A model generated the notes under the pieces. It did no database searches and was not told where the DNA came from. It was given only the letters and a program-made list of their open reading frames with translations. The position numbers and the translations under genes were made by a program. A stretch of DNA of 64,000 bases from Hyphomicrobiales bacterium (GTDB lineage: Bacteria > Pseudomonadota > Alphaproteobacteria > Rhizobiales > Rhizobiaceae). Every line of letters starts with the position of its first letter. The first letter of the stretch is position 1. The stretch is taken from NCBI GenBank assembly GCA_021775455.1, contig JAJFHU010000023.1, forward strand, positions 1-64,000, read 5' to 3'. Below, piece by piece: positions 61,535-64,000 of the stretch.

Positions 61535-64000
61535 GTGCCCGAAACAGCAAAGGTCGAACAGAACTCTGTCCCCATGCGCAGCAGCAATGCTACGCCGATG
61601 ATGGAGCAGTATATCGAGATAAAGTCAGTCAATCCTGATTCTTTGCTCTTTTATAGGATGGGTGATTTTTATGAATTGTTCTTTGCCGACGCAGAAGAAG
61701 CATCACGGGCTCTGGGGATTACGCTCACCAAACGCGGAAAACATGATGGCGAAGACATTCCCATGTGCGGTGTACCGGTCCATGCAGCGGAAGATTATCT
61801 TCAACGTTTGATTGCCTTGGGCTACCGGGTGGCCGTTTGTGAGCAAACCGAAAATCCGGCAGAGGCAAAAAAACGGGGTTCCAAAGCGGTTGTTCGTCGT
61901 GAGGTAGTGCGACTTGTCACGCCCGGCACGCTAACAGAAGAAAAGCTTCTTGATCCTTCCAGTTCAAATTTTCTGGCTTCCTTGGCAAGAGTTCGTGAGA
62001 GTGAAACGGCGAGTGAATTGGCAATCGCCTGGGTTGACATATCAACCGGATCCTTTCGGGTTACTCATACGACGATTGAAACGCTGGGTTCCGCAATCGC
62101 GTGTATTGATCCCAAAGAACTGGTCTTGTCCCGGTCATTATACGAAGACCAAGAAGTACGTACTCGCATACCGCTGGATGATTCTGCACTAACAGTTGAA
62201 TCCCCGTCCCTTTTTGACAGTCAATCTGCAAGTGAACGGCTGAAACAGGAATTTGAGGTAAGGTTTCTGGATGGGTATGGGGAGTTTTCAAAGGCTGAAG
62301 TGTCAGCGACCGGTGGAATTCTTGCTTATGTGGAAAAAACTCAAATTGGTGAGCGCCCTGCCCTGCGACCACCAAAGCGTGAAGAAAGCACAGATACATT
62401 ATTTATCGATGCCGCTACCCGAGCCAACCTGGAAATGATGCGAACCTTGTCTGGTGAAAAGAAAGGTACATTGTTTTATGCAATTGATCGGACTGTATCC
62501 GGCGTTGGTGCCAGACTTTTGGCGGAACGCATGATGATCCCGCTAAAGGTTCCAAAGACCATTGTTGAACGCCAGAACTCAATAGAATTTTTTATCAGTA
62601 AGAAGGATGTTGCCAGTGATGTGACCACTACCATCAGGCACATGCCTGACATGGAGCGTGCTTTGTCCCGGATTTCCCTGAACCGGAGCGGGCCCCGTGA
62701 TTTACAATCCATTCGAGCCGGAATGATCTCTGGAAGGGAAATTGCCAAGCGATTGGATGCTTGTCTTTCACTGCCCGACGAAATTAGCGCCACACGAGAG
62801 CACCTGATACAGCTTCCCGAATCATTATCCGCTCTACTTGAAGCAGCCCTGGATGATGAACTGCCACTTCTCGCTCGGGATGGCGGATTTATCAAAACCG
62901 GGTTTGACCAGGAACTGGATGAGTTGCGTGAATTACGAGACGAAAGTCGCCGCATTATTGCAAAAATGCAATCTGGGTATTCGAAGGAAACCGGTGTAAA
63001 AAATCTCAAAATCAAGCACAACAATGTGCTCGGCTACTTCATTGAGGTTACGGCCATCAACGCCGACGAGTTAACTGGCGAATCTGGCAGAGGTCAATTT
63101 ATCCATAGGCAAACACTTGCCAACGCAATGCGTTTTACAACCACCGAGCTTGCGGACATCGAGAGCCGCATTGCCAATGCAGCCGGACGAGCACTTGAAA
63201 TTGAATTGCGGCATTTTGCTGAGTTGGCAGCCAGGGTCGTTGAGAACGCTGAATTAATTTCCAACGCTGCTTCCGCAATCGCAGTTCTGGATGTCAGTCG
63301 GGGATTGGCAAATCTTGCCGAAGGAAACAGCTATTGTCGGCCAGAAGTCGACGACAGCATGGCGTTTTCTATCAAGGGTGGCCGTCATCCGGTCGTGGAG
63401 CAAGTGCTTAAAGCAAATTCCCAGAACCCGTTTGTTCCAAATGCCTGCACTATCGGCGCTGAAATCGGCGACGATGGGGGGAAACTTTGGTTGCTGACAG
63501 GGCCAAACATGGGAGGAAAATCGACTTTCCTAAGGCAAAATGCGTTGATTACTATTCTCGCGCAAATGGGGTCCTATGTCCCTGCCGACAGCGCACACAT
63601 CGGCGTTGTGGATCGACTGTTCAGCCGGGTAGGTGCTGCTGATGATCTTGCCCGTGGCCGCTCAACCTTCATGGTTGAAATGGTGGAAACCGCAGCGATT
63701 CTCAATCAGGCCAATCAGAAATCCCTGGTGATCCTGGATGAAATCGGAAGGGGCACCGCAACATTTGATGGACTATCAATCGCCTGGGCAGCAATAGAAC
63801 ACCTTCATGAGGTAAATGGGTGCCGTACGTTGTTTGCCACCCATTATCATGAGCTTACATCTCTGACCCAAATACTGGAACGACTTTCCAATGTTACCAT
63901 GAAAGTGAAGGAATGGGACGGTGACGTTGTATTTTTGCACGAGGTGGTAAGCGGTACCGCGGATCGGTCTTACGGTATTCAGGTAGCACGTTTGGCCGGG
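61535..64000 (+). CDS. mutS: Mismatch repair ATPase MutS (3' end beyond window)
   Basis: The first 822 codons are visible. MGDFYELF near residue 45 carries the Phe-x-Glu mismatch-reading motif. The lever and clamp region spans ~300-600. Walker A is [17 protein letters not shown], then [20 protein letters not shown] and Walker [17 protein letters not shown], and the [10 protein letters not shown] His switch. A GTG at 61535 with AGG upstream is chosen; an ATG at 61574 is an alternative. Confidence 0.96.
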   Translation, partial: MPETAKVEQNSVPMRSSNATPMMEQYIEIKSVNPDSLLFYRMGDFYELFFADAEEASRALGITLTKRGKHDGEDIPMCGVPVHAAEDYLQRLIALGYRVAVCEQTENPAEAKKRGSKAVVRREVVRLVTPGTLTEEKLLDPSSSNFLASLARVRESETASELAIAWVDISTGSFRVTHTTIETLGSAIACIDPKELVLSRSLYEDQEVRTRIPLDDSALTVESPSLFDSQSASERLKQEFEVRFLDGYGEFSKAEVSATGGILAYVEKTQIGERPALRPPKREESTDTLFIDAATRANLEMMRTLSGEKKGTLFYAIDRTVSGVGARLLAERMMIPLKVPKTIVERQNSIEFFISKKDVASDVTTTIRHMPDMERALSRISLNRSGPRDLQSIRAGMISGREIAKRLDACLSLPDEISATREHLIQLPESLSALLEAALDDELPLLARDGGFIKTGFDQELDELRELRDESRRIIAKMQSGYSKETGVKNLKIKHNNVLGYFIEVTAINADELTGESGRGQFIHRQTLANAMRFTTTELADIESRIANAAGRALEIELRHFAELAARVVENAELISNAASAIAVLDVSRGLANLAEGNSYCRPEVDDSMAFSIKGGRHPVVEQVLKANSQNPFVPNACTIGAEIGDDGGKLWLLTGPNMGGKSTFLRQNALITILAQMGSYVPADSAHIGVVDRLFSRVGAADDLARGRSTFMVEMVETAAILNQANQKSLVILDEIGRGTATFDGLSIAWAAIEHLHEVNGCRTLFATHYHELTSLTQILERLSNVTMKVKEWDGDVVFLHEVVSGTADRSYGIQVARLAG

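Noticed and set aside
1-64000. CRISPR arrays, rRNA and tRNA genes
   Set aside because: No regularly spaced repeat array, no rRNA-like sequence and no tRNA cloverleaf was seen by eye; a tRNA scan would settle the last point.

Overview
This window looks like chromosome from an alphaproteobacterium of the order Hyphomicrobiales (Rhizobiales), moderately AT-rich and probably marine or symbiotic in habit. The evidence is conserved gene neighbourhoods: chvI-chvG-hprK-EIIA-HPr-ahcY-divL-tsaE, ubiB-ubiE-mutM-rpsT-dnaA, and olsB-mutS. An addAB recombinase, a DivL-type pseudokinase and CtrA/CcrM-type motifs upstream of dnaA fit the same group. The assignment rests on recalled synteny and motifs; no database search was possible.

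Layout. (1) 1-1390: decayed remnant of a mobilisable element, with a truncated relaxase and a frameshifted MobC. (2) 1394-13805: an accessory catabolic island. Leftward genes encode an OrdL/PuuB-like FAD oxidoreductase, a trimethylamine-dehydrogenase-like flavoprotein, a GNAT acetyltransferase, a small alpha/beta protein and a frameshifted microgene. Rightward genes encode a complete polyamine-type ABC importer, a BetI-like repressor, a second TMADH-like flavoprotein and a ferritin-like protein. Two related palindromes placed in front of the two arms probably bind the BetI-like regulator. I read this as an undescribed uptake and oxidation system for a methylated amine or polyamine. (3) 13975-33165: housekeeping and signalling, mostly leftward: folC, trxA, addA, addB, murU, a tsaE-amgK fusion, divL (tyrosine in place of the H-box histidine), ahcY with a SahR-like operator, and HPr, EIIA-Man, HprK, ChvG and ChvI. 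(4) 33321-36575: a drug/metabolite exporter, a TerB-J-domain protein, a peptidoglycan amidase and a lytic transglycosylase lipoprotein.

(5) 36627-41129: a mobile hot spot. comM is broken by a near-perfect 77-bp palindrome. Next to it is a complete IS1595-type element (25-bp inverted repeats, 8-bp target duplication) carrying a DUF3800 gene, a 47-codon convergent microgene and a membrane coiled-coil protein beside its transposase. (6) 41247-52910: a class III cyclase, dut, a SeqA-N-like/RAMA-like protein, a CoaBC with an N-terminal FitA-like ribbon-helix-helix domain, an Lrp regulator, an MltB-type transglycosylase, an ArsR-SRPBCC-YCII operon, an aldo/keto reductase, a cupin, ubiB and ubiE. 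(7) 53046-64000: mutM, rpsT, an approximately 750-bp non-coding region with DnaA-box-like, CtrA and GANTC motifs, a rhodanese gene, dnaA, dnaN, recF, moeB, olsB and the first 822 codons of mutS.

How the genes work together. Peptidoglycan turnover recurs across the window: a lytic transglycosylase and an amidase release fragments, and AmgK-MurU would salvage MurNAc towards UDP-MurNAc. HPr, EIIA-Man and HprK form the regulatory nitrogen PTS next to the ChvG/ChvI envelope-stress pair. No rRNA gene, tRNA gene or CRISPR array was seen.
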